Source: Betaproteobacteria bacterium (GTDB taxonomy: Bacteria; Pseudomonadota; Gammaproteobacteria; Burkholderiales; SG8-39). Taken from it: DNA of 64,000 nucleotides. The first letter of the stretch is position 1, and every line of letters begins with the position of its first letter. Under the pieces are notes generated by a model. That model had not been told where the DNA came from. It saw only the letters and a program-made list of their open reading frames with translations, and did no database searches. The DNA is taken from assembly GCA_016713125.1 (NCBI GenBank), contig JADJPT010000014.1:1-64000 (forward strand), read 5' to 3'. Position numbers and translations under genes: made by a program. Positions 56,253-64,000 of the stretch are shown here, one piece after another.

Positions 56253-57635
56253 TCAGCGCTCCCTGCCCGCTTCCTGCCAGGCGCGCTGCACCGGCGAGAG
56301 CACGTACTCCATCACCGTCCTCTGCCCGATGGCGATTTCCGCCACCACCTGCATGCCCGGCGCCGAACGCAGCCGCTCGCCATCCGGATTCAGGGTCTGC
56401 GTACGCAGGTCGACCAGCGCGCGAAAGGACAGCGGCCCCATGGGTCGGTCGCGGCCGGTCAGGGCATCCGACCGGGTGTTGGCGCTGGGCGCCTCGGTGG
56501 CGTCGGCACTGAGCTGCGCCACCGTTCCTTCGAGCATGCCGTACTTGGTGAACGGGAAAGCGGCCAGCTTCAGTTTTACGGGCAGTCCGGCACGCACGAA
56601 GCCCACGTCCTGATTCGACACCCAGACTTCGGCACGCAGGGTCTCGTCGCGCGGCACAAGGGTCATCAGGATGGTGCCGGGTGAAACCACGGTGCCCGGC
56701 GTATGAGTGGCCAGATCCTTGATCACGCCGTCCTGCGGCGCGCGCAGCTCGAGCAGGCCATGGCGGTGCTCGCCCTTGGCCAGTTCCTGTCTGGCTTTCT
56801 CCAACTGCGCGGCGACCTCGACACGCTCTGTCTGCAGCAGCCGGCGGTAGTCCGCTGTGATCTGCCTGATTCTGCCCTGCGACTGCGCCACGCTCGCACG
56901 CGCTGCCTCGATCACGGCCTCCTGGCTGGCGAGATCCTGCTCCTTCTCGATGCGCTCCCTCTGCTTGTCGGTGTACATGAGTTTGCCGGCGAAGCCACCC
57001 TGCACAAGCCGGCCGAATGCGGCTTCCTGTTCGCGGTAGTGCGGCAGCACGGCGCTCAGCTTGGCGCGGGCAACCTCTGCGGACTTGAGTTCGTGACGCG
57101 CCTTGTCGTGCACGCTGTGCTCCTGAGCGAGCTGTGCAGCCAGCGCCTGCACGTTTGCCTGATACTGTGCATTCACGCGCGCATACATCTCCGCCGGGTC
57201 TTCCTCTTCGCGAACGAGTGCGGCGTCCGTGAGCTGCGCATCGATGCGCCGCAGCGCCAGGCGGCGCGCATGGAACTCGCTTGCCAGCGCAATGCGATCG
57301 GCACCCGAGACAACGGCGTCCATGCGCGCCAGAACCTGATGGGCCTGTACGGCCTCGCCCTCGCGCACCAGAATCTCACGCACCACGCCCTGCTCCGGCG
57401 GTTGCAGGATCTTCACGTAGCTGGCCGGCACCAGCTTGCCTTCGGCCACTGCCACGATATCCAGACGCGCCAGCGCAGCCCAGACGATCATCACGCCCAG
57501 CAATGCGCATAGCGTCAGCAGCACGGCGCCGGCCAACGGCGCGGGGGGCTGCTGCTGCAGGCGCAGCAACCCCGGTGCAAACGCTGTCGCGTCCGCAGCC
57601 GGGTGCGCATGCCCTGAGGTTGCGGGCGGCTTCAC
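56253..57635 (-). CDS. Type I secretion periplasmic adaptor (HlyD family)
   Basis: 460 residues: one membrane segment (LAGAVLLTLCALLGVMIVWA), lipoyl halves (KILQPPEQGVVREILVREGE and ELRAPQDGVIKDLATHTPGT), coiled coils between, and the C-terminal HlyD signature AEIAIGQRTVMEYVLSPVQR. GTG start overlaps the ABC transporter stop (GTGA). This is the classical RTX-type adaptor, distinct from the NHLM adaptors at 34.9 and 42.3 kb. No large RTX substrate or TolC gene is next to it. Confidence 0.92.
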   Translation of the reverse strand: MKPPATSGHAHPAADATAFAPGLLRLQQQPPAPLAGAVLLTLCALLGVMIVWAALARLDIVAVAEGKLVPASYVKILQPPEQGVVREILVREGEAVQAHQVLARMDAVVSGADRIALASEFHARRLALRRIDAQLTDAALVREEEDPAEMYARVNAQYQANVQALAAQLAQEHSVHDKARHELKSAEVARAKLSAVLPHYREQEAAFGRLVQGGFAGKLMYTDKQRERIEKEQDLASQEAVIEAARASVAQSQGRIRQITADYRRLLQTERVEVAAQLEKARQELAKGEHRHGLLELRAPQDGVIKDLATHTPGTVVSPGTILMTLVPRDETLRAEVWVSNQDVGFVRAGLPVKLKLAAFPFTKYGMLEGTVAQLSADATEAPSANTRSDALTGRDRPMGPLSFRALVDLRTQTLNPDGERLRSAPGMQVVAEIAIGQRTVMEYVLSPVQRAWQEAGRER

Positions 57636-59741
57636 GCCGCCGCCTCTCGCGCTGCGGCGCTCGTTCGCCCCGGGCCGTGTTTCAGGTCGAGACGCAGGTC
57701 CGCCGCGAGGCCCTGCGGCACCTGATGCGCGATGTACAGGATGCCGGCCCGGTCCTTGAGCCGATTCACAGTCTGCGCGAAGCGCTCGGCGGTCTCGACG
57801 TCGAGGTTGGACGTTGCCTCGTCGAAGATCAGGATGCGCGGCCGCCGGATCACCGCGCGCGCAATCGCCAGGCGCTGCTTCTGCCCGCCGGAAAGCCCCA
57901 CGCCATGTTCGCCCAGACGCGTGTTGTAGCCTTGCGGCAGCGCCTCGATGACATCGTGCAGCTCGGCGATGCGGCACGCATGCACGGCGTCCTCGAAGCC
58001 CGCCTGCGGATTGGCCGCCACCAGGTTCTCGTACACCGTGCCCGAGAACAGCACCGTTTCCTGGGGCACCACGCCGAATCCTGCACGCAACTCATTGGCC
58101 GCCAGATGGCGCAAATCTCGGCCGTCGAGCAGTATGCGGCCCTCGCTTCAGGGCGGATAGAAGCCGAGCAGCAGGCGCGCCAGCGTGCTCTTGCCGCTGC
58201 CCGAAGGACCGCACAGCACCACCAGCTTGCCGGACTCGAGCTCGAGATGCAGCCCGCGAAACAGATAGGGCTGCGCAGCGCCGTAGCGAAATCCAAGATC
58301 CGAGATCAGCAATCGGCTGGCCGCTTGGGGCGCCTGCGCGGGCTGCACGGCTTGCGGCTCCGGCGCCACGTCCATGACGTCCGCCAGGCGGCGCACCGCA
58401 ATGCCGGCCTGCTGGTACTCCTGCCACAACCCCGCCAGGCGCAGCACCGGCTGGGAGAGACGCCCGGCGAACATCTGAAACGCCACCAGCATGCCGATGG
58501 TGAAGCCCGTATTCTGCATGACCAGCATGGCACCGGCGCACAGGATGGCAAGCGTCATGGCCTGCTCCAGCGCGGTGGCCAGCACGTTGTAGCCGCTGGA
58601 AAGTCGCCGCGTCGCGAAGCCAGCCGCCAGGGATTCAGCGAGCAGCGCGTCGTAGCGCGCCTGCAACTGCGGCTCCATCTGCAGGGACTTCACGGTTTCG
58701 ATGCCGGACAAGTACTCGGTGGCAAAGGCCTGATTGCGGGCTCCGAGCAGAAACTGCCTGTTGAGCCGCTCGCGGAGCATGGGCGTCACCAGCAGGCTGG
58801 CCGCAGCGATCAACACCAGCAGGGGTCAGCGCGATCAGGGTCAGCTGCCACGAGTACCAGTACATGGCGACCAGGAACACCAGCAGGAAGGGCAGATCGA
58901 GAAGCGCCGTGACGGCCGCACCCGCCAGAAACTCGCGCAGGGTCTCGACCGCATGCAGCCGCGCCACCAGCGTACCGGTGGGCCGTTGTTCGAAGTACTG
59001 CAGCGGCAGACGCAGCAGATGCCGGAACAACTGGCTGCCCAGCACCGCGTCGACGCGATTTCCGGTGTGCAGAACCAGGTACTGGCGCAGCCAGCTCAGC
59101 AAGGCGCCGAACACCAGGAACAGCGCGAGGCCGACCGCGATGGCGGCCAGCGTGCTCTGCGTGTGATGCACCACCACCTTGTCGATCACCACCTGCGTGA
59201 ACAGAGGCGTGGCCAGTGCGATCAGCTGGATCGCCAGCGAAGCCAGCAGCACGTCGTGCCACACGCGCCGATGGCGCAACAGCTCCTTGGCGAACCAGCG
59301 ATACCCGAAACGGTGCGTTTCGGCCGCCTCACCCGGTTCGGCGTCACGCGCATCCGGCTCGCGCGCGATCGTCCAGCCGGTTGGTTCGAGGCGTGCGGCG
59401 AAACCCGCACGCGATTCGGTCTGCGCTGCGGCCTCCCCGGCGCGGAAGTACATGATGCGTGCGGCGTCGGCGCGCACGATCAGCAACGGTTCGCCTACGC
59501 TCTCGCAGCTACGCTCGAAGGCGACAACGGGAAACACCGCGTGGCTGGATTCGAGGTCCGCAGTTCCGACTTCGTGGAAACGCAGGCTCAGCAGCCCGCC
59601 GGCATCGAGCAGGCTGTACATGGAGTACGGCGGCGGAAACTGTTGCAGCACCAGGGAAGGATCCCAGGGGATGCGGTGCAGGCGGCACAGGCTGCCGAGC
59701 AGCCAGACGAACGCATCGCGCGTCAACGACTGCCCGGTCAT
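57632..59741 (-). CDS. Type I secretion ABC transporter, one frame break and one in-frame stop
   Basis: About 702 residues when restored. The N-terminal domain is a C39-like fold without the catalytic Cys (LLGSLCRLHRIPWDPSLVLQ region), as in RTX exporters. The membrane domain has ELLRHRRVWHDVLLASLAIQ and YFEQRPTGTLVARLHAVETL. The ATPase has GPSGSGKSTLARLLLGFYPP, SGGQKQRLAIARAVIRR and ILIFDEATSNLDVETAE. The frame breaks near 58823 (a CCCC run; removing one C gives ALTLLVLIAAAS). TGA at 58150-58148 interrupts GFYPP-SEGRILLDGRDLRH in the same frame. Either two sequence errors or a decayed exporter. It is coupled to the adaptor. Confidence 0.88.
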
Positions 59742-59898
59742 CAGGCCGGCCTCCTGGTCGGACCCGACGGCGGCCGCCCGCATTCGATCGCGCTTCTCGA
59801 CACCCCGGCCCTCCGTATGGGCGCAAGCTAGACTGGAGCCTGCCTCAAGCGCCGTACGGAGAAAATAGAACCAATGGCCTAGCGGCCTGTGGATAAGA

Positions 59899-59925
59899 CC
59901 GGGCGGGCGAACCCGGCCCGCCCGG
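59899..59925 (-). terminator. GC hairpin downstream of metZ
   Basis: CCGGGCGGGC and GCCCGCCCGG form a perfect 10-base stem just past the metZ stop on the minus strand, followed by TCTTATCC. It is likely the metZ terminator. The rest of the 185-base gap to the ABC transporter gene holds no visible gene. Confidence 0.7.
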
Positions 59926-59926
59926 C

Positions 59927-61125
59927 TCAGTCCAGCCCGTGTGCCAGATCGCGCTTCAGATCTTCGACCGACTCCAGCCCGACGGCCAGGCGGATCAGGC
60001 CCTCGGAAATCCCTGCCGCGGCACGCGCCTCGGGAGTGATGCGCCCATGCGTGGTCGTTGCCGGATGCGTGATGGTGGTCTTGGTGTCGCCCAGATTCCC
60101 GGTGATCGAAATCAGGCGCGTCGAGTCGATCACCTTCCAGGCCGGTTCGCGACCACCCTTTACAACGAAGCTGACTATGGCGCCGCCGGCCTTCTGCTGG
60201 CGCCGGGCAAGCGCATGCTGCGGATGCGATTCGAGAAAGGGGTAGTAGACGCGCTCCACCTTCGGATGCGCCTCCAGCCAGCGCGCGACCTCGAGGGCGG
60301 CCTGCGACTGGGCCTGCATGCGCAATTGCAGAGTCTCCATGCCCTTCAGGATCACCCAGGCATTGAATGGCGAGAGCGTCGGACCGGCCGTGCGCAGAAA
60401 GCCGAAGATGCCGTCCATGACGATGGCCTTGGGACCGACCACGGCCCCGCCCAGAACGCGGCCCTGCCCGTCCAGGTACTTGGTGGCCGAATGTATCACC
60501 AGGTCGGCACCGAAATCGATCGGCCGCTGCAAGGCCGGGCTGCAAAAGCAGTTGTCGACGGCCAGCAATGCGCCCACGCGCTTGGCGACCGCGGCGATCG
60601 CCGCGATATCGGATATCTGGGTAAGCGGATTGGACGGCGTCTCCAGGAAGAACAGCCTGGTCCTGCCCGGCTTGACGGCCTTCTCCCACTCCGCGATGTC
60701 GGTGGGCGAAACGTAGGTGGTTTCCACGCCGAACCGGCCGAGGATGTTCGAGTACAGCTGCACCGTCAACCAAACACAGCGTTGGAGCACACCACGTGAT
60801 CGCCGGCCTTGAGCAGCGCCATCGACATGGCGAGGATGGCCGACATGCCGGACGCCGTGGCCACGCAGGACTCTCCACCTTCCAGCGCGGCCAGCCGCTC
60901 CTGGAATACGCTGACGGTGGGATTGGTGAAGCGTGAATAGACGAAGCCATCCTGACCGCCCGTGAAGCGGCCGCAGGCCTCGGCGGCGGACTCGAAAACG
61001 AAACTCGAGGTCAGGTACAGGGCCTCGGAGTGCTCGTTGAACTGGCTGCGGCGTATGCCGGCGCGCACGCCCAGGGTGGAAATGTCGTACTGCTCTTCGC
61101 TGCGATCTTCGTTGTGATCGTTCAT
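59927..61125 (-). CDS. metZ: O-succinylhomoserine sulfhydrylase, frame broken once
   Basis: PLP enzyme making homocysteine from O-succinylhomoserine and sulfide. Blocks present: VRAGIRRSQFNEHSEALYLT, FVYSRFTNPTVSVFQERLAA, PLP-lysine VIHSATKYLDGQGRVLGG and THPATTTHGRITPEARAAAG. The frame breaks near 60772: VVCSNAVFG-stop in one frame, TVQLYSNILGRFGVETTYVS in the next. One added base (FGSTVQLY) gives 399 residues. It is controlled by the SAM-II riboswitch upstream. It follows purF as in other betaproteobacteria. Confidence 0.93.
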
Positions 61126-61151
61126 CTTCGTACTTTCATGGTCGGCGGACG

Positions 61152-61183
61152 AAAAAAAACCCGGGCCTCGCGGACCGGGTCTT
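61152..61183 (-). terminator. Hairpin with T8 tract between the SAM-II aptamer and metZ
   Basis: Minus strand AAGACCCGG pairs with CCGGGTTTT over 9 bases (one G-T), followed directly by a run of T. It lies 7 bases after the aptamer and 27 bases before the metZ ATG. This is where a transcription-terminating expression platform would be, though I see no clear antiterminator. It could instead be a leftover purF terminator. Confidence 0.75.
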
Positions 61184-61190
61184 TTCGGCA

Positions 61191-61243
61191 CGCTTTAGCA
61201 GGATTTGTTACGCGCCCGCAAGCTGTAGCTCAAATCGGCGCGA
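61191..61243 (-). promoter_or_regulatory. SAM-II riboswitch upstream of metZ
   Basis: The minus strand reads TCGCGC-CGATTTGAG, a loop, then GGGCGCG-TAACAAATC and GCTAAAGCG. The P1 pairing CGCGC/GCGCG, the GATTT/AAATC pseudoknot and the downstream GCTAAA match the SAM-II (metA motif) consensus almost base for base, including its short 52-base size. It begins about 8 bases after a strong -10, so transcription starts at its 5' edge. It senses S-adenosylmethionine and should lower metZ expression. SAM-II is best known from alphaproteobacteria. Confidence 0.88.
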
Positions 61244-61250
61244 AAAAACA

Positions 61251-61280
61251 ATTTTACCTCTGCCGCGCGGACCACGTCAA
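61251..61280 (-). promoter_or_regulatory. Sigma-70 promoter for the SAM-II/metZ transcript
   Basis: Minus strand: TTGACG (61280-61275), 18-base spacer, TAAAAT (61256-61251). Both hexamers match consensus at five of six positions. The implied start lies at the U-rich 5' edge of the riboswitch. It gives metZ its own transcription separate from purF. Confidence 0.8.
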
Positions 61281-61311
61281 AGCGTGCTGCGCGACCCGCT
61301 TGCCCGGCGAT

Positions 61312-62832
61312 TCAGCCCGCCGTCACCAGATTCAGGTCGAGTTGCGCGCTGTCGCCGTCGTCCTCGGCGTCGCGCGCGGCATCGCGCTTGACCTCGATCG
61401 CGTTGAGATAATCGCTGGTCACGTCGCCGGTGATGTACTGGCCGTCGAAACACGAGGTCTCGAAACGCGTGATCTTCGGATTCACCTTGCGCACGGAGTC
61501 CTTGAGCGCGTCAAGATCCTGGTAGATCAGAGCGTCGGCACCGATCTCGCGCGCCACTTCGTCCTCGGTGCGACCGGAGGCGATGAGTTCCGAACGCGAT
61601 GGCATGTCGATGCCGTAAACGTTGGGAAAACGCACCGGCGGCGCCGCCGAAGCGAAGTAAACCTTGGTGGCGCCCGCCTCGCGCGCCATGTTGACGATCT
61701 CCTGGCTGGTCGTGCCGCGCACGATGGAGTCGTCGACCAGCAGCACGTTCTTGCCCTTGAACTCCATGCCGATGGCGTTCAGCTTCTGGCGCACCGACTT
61801 CCTGCGCACAGCCTGGCCGGGCATGATGAAGGTACGGCCGATGTAGCGGTTCTTGACGAATCCTTCGCGGTAGGCGACGCCCAGGCCCTGGGCGAGCTGC
61901 ATGGCGGAAGGCCGGCTGGAATCCGGGATCGGGATCACCACGTCGATCTTGAGATGGCCGTACTGGCGACGGATTTTCTCGGCCAGCTTCTCACCCATAT
62001 TCAGTCGCGTCTCGTAGACCGATACGCCATCAATCAGCGAATCGGGGCGGGCAAGATAGACGAACTCGAAGATGCAGGGGTTCAGCGAGACATTCTGCGC
62101 GCACTGCTGGCTGTGAAATCGCCCCTCCTCGTCGATGAACACGGCCTCGCCGGGCGCGATGTCGCGCAACACGCGAAAACCCAGTGCGTCGATCGCCACG
62201 GATTCCGACGCCACCATGTACTCGGGGCCGCTGTCGGTCTCGTTCACGCCTATCACCGCAGGACGAATGCCGTAGGGGTCGCGAAAGGCAAGCACCCCGT
62301 AGCCGGAGATCATCGCCACCACGGCGTAGGCGCCCTTGCAGCGGCGATGCACGTTGCTCACTGCCGTGAACATGGTCTGCGGGTCGAGACGCAACTTGAC
62401 CGAGGCCTTCTCGAGCTCGTGCGCGAGCACGTTGAGCAGCACCTCGGAATCGGAGTCGGTGTTGATGTGCCGCAGGTCCTGGCGGAACATCTCCTCCTTC
62501 AATTCGCTGGCGTTGGTCAGGTTGCCGTTGTGGCCCAGCACGATGCCGAACGGCGAGTTGACGTAGAAAGGCTGCGATTCGGCCGAGTTGGACGCCGAGC
62601 CGGCAGTCGGGTAGCGGCAATGTGCGATGCCCATGTTGCCGGGCAGTGAACGCATGTTTCGGGTGCGGAATACGTCTCGCACCTGACCATTGCCCTTCTG
62701 CATGTAGAAGGACTTGTGCTCGCTGGTGACGATGCCCGCCGCATCCTGACCGCGATGCTGCAGCAGCAGCAACCCGTCGTACAGGAGCTGGTTGACCGGG
62801 GAATGGGCGACGATGCCGAGGATGCCACACAT
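61312..62832 (-). CDS. purF: Amidophosphoribosyltransferase
   Basis: First committed enzyme of purine synthesis. MCGILGIV begins with the catalytic Cys after Met removal; the glutaminase domain has HRGQDAAGIV and GHNGNLTN. The phosphoribosyltransferase has the PRPP loop VLLVDDSIVRGTTSQEIV. 506 residues, unbroken. It lies 26 bases after cvpA, the usual cvpA-purF order. Confidence 0.96.
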   Translation of the reverse strand: MCGILGIVAHSPVNQLLYDGLLLLQHRGQDAAGIVTSEHKSFYMQKGNGQVRDVFRTRNMRSLPGNMGIAHCRYPTAGSASNSAESQPFYVNSPFGIVLGHNGNLTNASELKEEMFRQDLRHINTDSDSEVLLNVLAHELEKASVKLRLDPQTMFTAVSNVHRRCKGAYAVVAMISGYGVLAFRDPYGIRPAVIGVNETDSGPEYMVASESVAIDALGFRVLRDIAPGEAVFIDEEGRFHSQQCAQNVSLNPCIFEFVYLARPDSLIDGVSVYETRLNMGEKLAEKIRRQYGHLKIDVVIPIPDSSRPSAMQLAQGLGVAYREGFVKNRYIGRTFIMPGQAVRRKSVRQKLNAIGMEFKGKNVLLVDDSIVRGTTSQEIVNMAREAGATKVYFASAAPPVRFPNVYGIDMPSRSELIASGRTEDEVAREIGADALIYQDLDALKDSVRKVNPKITRFETSCFDGQYITGDVTSDYLNAIEVKRDAARDAEDDGDSAQLDLNLVTAG

Positions 62833-62858
62833 GGGTAGGGACTCCGGGCGGCTAGGTG

Positions 62859-63350
62859 TCAATCATAGCGCAGGCGCTGCGCGAGCGAATCAGGTAACCA
62901 GGGCTTTAGCAGCAAGGCGGCTCGCACCAGCGGCTCGCCGCTGGCCGAATCCTTCCAGAACGGCATGCGCGGCGCGCTCGTGAGGCCGGCCAACAGCGCG
63001 GCGGCAAGCACGATGATCAGACCTCGCGCCAGGCCGAACAAGGCCCCCAGGGCCTTGTCCATGGCGCCCAACCCCACCACCTTCATGAGTTTGGAGAGCA
63101 GCAGCCCGACCAGCGAAGAGACGATCAGCACCACGACGAACACGGTCACGAAGCCGACCAGCACGCGCATGGCCTCGCCCGGCACGGCCTGCGGCAGGTG
63201 TGCAGCGAGCGGACCGGCGAACAGGTTGGCGGCCAGGAAGGCGATGATCCAGCCGCCCAGCGAGATCAGTTCGCGGACCACGCCGCGCAGCATGCTCCAG
63301 ATCACGGAAACGAGGAGTACGCCGATCACCGCGTAATCGAGCGTCGTCAT
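62859..63350 (-). CDS. cvpA: CvpA family membrane protein
   Basis: 163-residue inner-membrane protein with about four segments (YAVIGVLLVSVIWSMLRGVV, LISLGGWIIAFLAANLFAGP, VLVGFVTVFVVVLIVSSLVG, LARGLIIVLAAALLAGL). Known for colicin V production and linked to purine and envelope functions. It lies between dedD and purF, the standard order. Confidence 0.93.
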   Translation of the reverse strand: MTTLDYAVIGVLLVSVIWSMLRGVVRELISLGGWIIAFLAANLFAGPLAAHLPQAVPGEAMRVLVGFVTVFVVVLIVSSLVGLLLSKLMKVVGLGAMDKALGALFGLARGLIIVLAAALLAGLTSAPRMPFWKDSASGEPLVRAALLLKPWLPDSLAQRLRYD

Positions 63351-63360
63351 TGCAAAACGG

Positions 63361-64000
63361 TCACTTTGCGACCGGATTGGCCGGGCTCAGACCCAGCGCC
63401 TTGGCGCTGTCGCGCGCCTTCTCGGCCGCTTCCTTCGAGGCGTAGGGGCCGAGACGGATTCGCGTCACCGAGCCCTTGGCGGTCGCCACGGGCTCCGTGT
63501 AATGCGTGATCCTCGCCCCTTTGAGCTTGTCTGCGATCTCGCGCACCTTGTCGGCATCGGCGAAAGCGCCCACCTGCACGTAGAACTGCTCCCCGGCTGC
63601 CGCCGGCTTGGCGACCGGCTTCTCCGCAGGCTTTTCCACGGGTTTGGCGGCGGACTTTTCTGCCGGCTTGGCCGCCTCCTGCCTGGCAGCCGGCTTCTCG
63701 GCCGGCTTTTCGGCCGGCTTCTCCACCGGCTTCGCCGATGCGGGCGCAGTGACGGGCTGGGCAACGGCAGGTGCGGCGGGCTTCGCGACCTCTGCAGGCT
63801 TGGCGGCTTCGACGGACTTGTTCGCGGCTTCTGTCGCCGGCCTGGGTTCCTCCACCCTGGGCAGCGGCGCGCTCGCGGACACGCTGCCTTTGGGCACCAC
63901 TTTCCGCACGCACTTGCTGTCTTCATCGCCCGGAACGCGCACACCCACCGGCGGCGGCGCGGGCTTGGGATCCGGATCGAGCCCCATCGGCAGCACGATC
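63361..64000 (-). CDS. dedD: SPOR domain protein (DedD-like), 5' end outside window
   Basis: Cell-division-associated membrane protein whose SPOR domain binds denuded peptidoglycan at the septum. The visible part has a long Pro/Ala/Lys-rich linker (repeats of KPAEKPAEKPA type) and a C-terminal SPOR domain (GEQFYVQVGAFADADKVREI, SVTRIRLGPYASKEAAEKAR). The frame is open to the window edge and reads VLPMGLDPDPKP there, so the N-terminal membrane segment lies beyond base 64000. The GTG at 63996 is probably internal. Confidence 0.9.
   Translation of the reverse strand, partial: IVLPMGLDPDPKPAPPPVGVRVPGDEDSKCVRKVVPKGSVSASAPLPRVEEPRPATEAANKSVEAAKPAEVAKPAAPAVAQPVTAPASAKPVEKPAEKPAEKPAARQEAAKPAEKSAAKPVEKPAEKPVAKPAAAGEQFYVQVGAFADADKVREIADKLKGARITHYTEPVATAKGSVTRIRLGPYASKEAAEKARDSAKALGLSPANPVAK

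Noticed and set aside
528..61125. Listing every frame-broken gene as a pseudogene
   Set aside because: The breaks are single bases, spread through essential and housekeeping genes, and each is repaired to normal family length by one base. Sequencing error is simpler.

Overview
The window is 64 kb of GC-rich bacterial chromosome, densely coded on both strands. Gene families and gene order point to a betaproteobacterium capable of nitrate respiration. Markers are dedD-cvpA-purF-metZ, lysR-alr-radA beside lplT, narK1-narK2-narGHJI opposite narXL, a Bug-type (TctC) binding protein and the hopanoid genes hpnCDE. The order or genus cannot be fixed by eye. No insertion sequence, prophage, CRISPR array or rRNA was seen. 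One tRNA, Leu(UAG), is present.

Layout. 1-2 kb: clpP (cut by the window edge), tig and tRNA-Leu. 2-5 kb: hpnC-hpnD-hpnE, making squalene for hopanoids. 5-9.5 kb: mgtE-like transporter, radA, alr and a LysR regulator; lplT runs the other way at 9.7-10.9 kb. 11-15 kb: two TPM-domain proteins, lemA, a family 4 uracil-DNA glycosylase, rimI and tsaB. 15-18.6 kb: two tandem tartrate/isocitrate-type dehydrogenases, a GNAT, a LOG-family protein and a Pmp3-type membrane peptide. 18.6-33.4 kb: a nitrate respiration block (nnrS, beta-carbonic anhydrase, a NifM-like PPIase, narI, narJ, narH, narG, narK2, narK1) with divergent narX-narL and a NarL-type 7-2-7 site between them. 33.4-34.8 kb: a PlsB-like acyltransferase. 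34.9-46.1 kb: an NHLM-type peptide export cassette. 46-48.7 kb: a DUF1501/DUF1800 pair. 48.9-56.2 kb: an aldehyde dehydrogenase, an Arg-rich periplasmic protein, an OmpR/EnvZ pair, a SnoaL-like protein, an M20 peptidase, RidA and a Bug protein. 56.3-59.7 kb: a type I secretion adaptor and ABC exporter. 59.9-64 kb: metZ behind a SAM-II riboswitch, then purF, cvpA and dedD (cut by the window edge).

The most unusual locus is the export cassette at 34.9-46.1 kb. It has a C39-peptidase ABC transporter, a second ABC transporter, two HlyD adaptors, a TolC-type channel, a degenerate cyclic-nucleotide-fold protein and a small acidic protein. Its apparent substrate (36269-37022, minus) has a clean double-glycine leader, then about 220 residues made almost wholly of Lys, Asp and Gly repeats (about 41% Lys overall). 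It does not resemble a classical bacteriocin. The transporter is known biology (NHLM family); the cargo looks new to me.

A caution applies throughout. At least 17 single-base frame breaks, one in-frame stop and one lost start codon fall in otherwise well-conserved genes, including housekeeping genes. Most are single-base deletions, and in nearly every case one base restores a family-typical length. I read these as mostly uncorrected sequencing errors, not mass pseudogenisation. Coordinates of such genes cover the whole intended reading frame, and the break is described in each entry.
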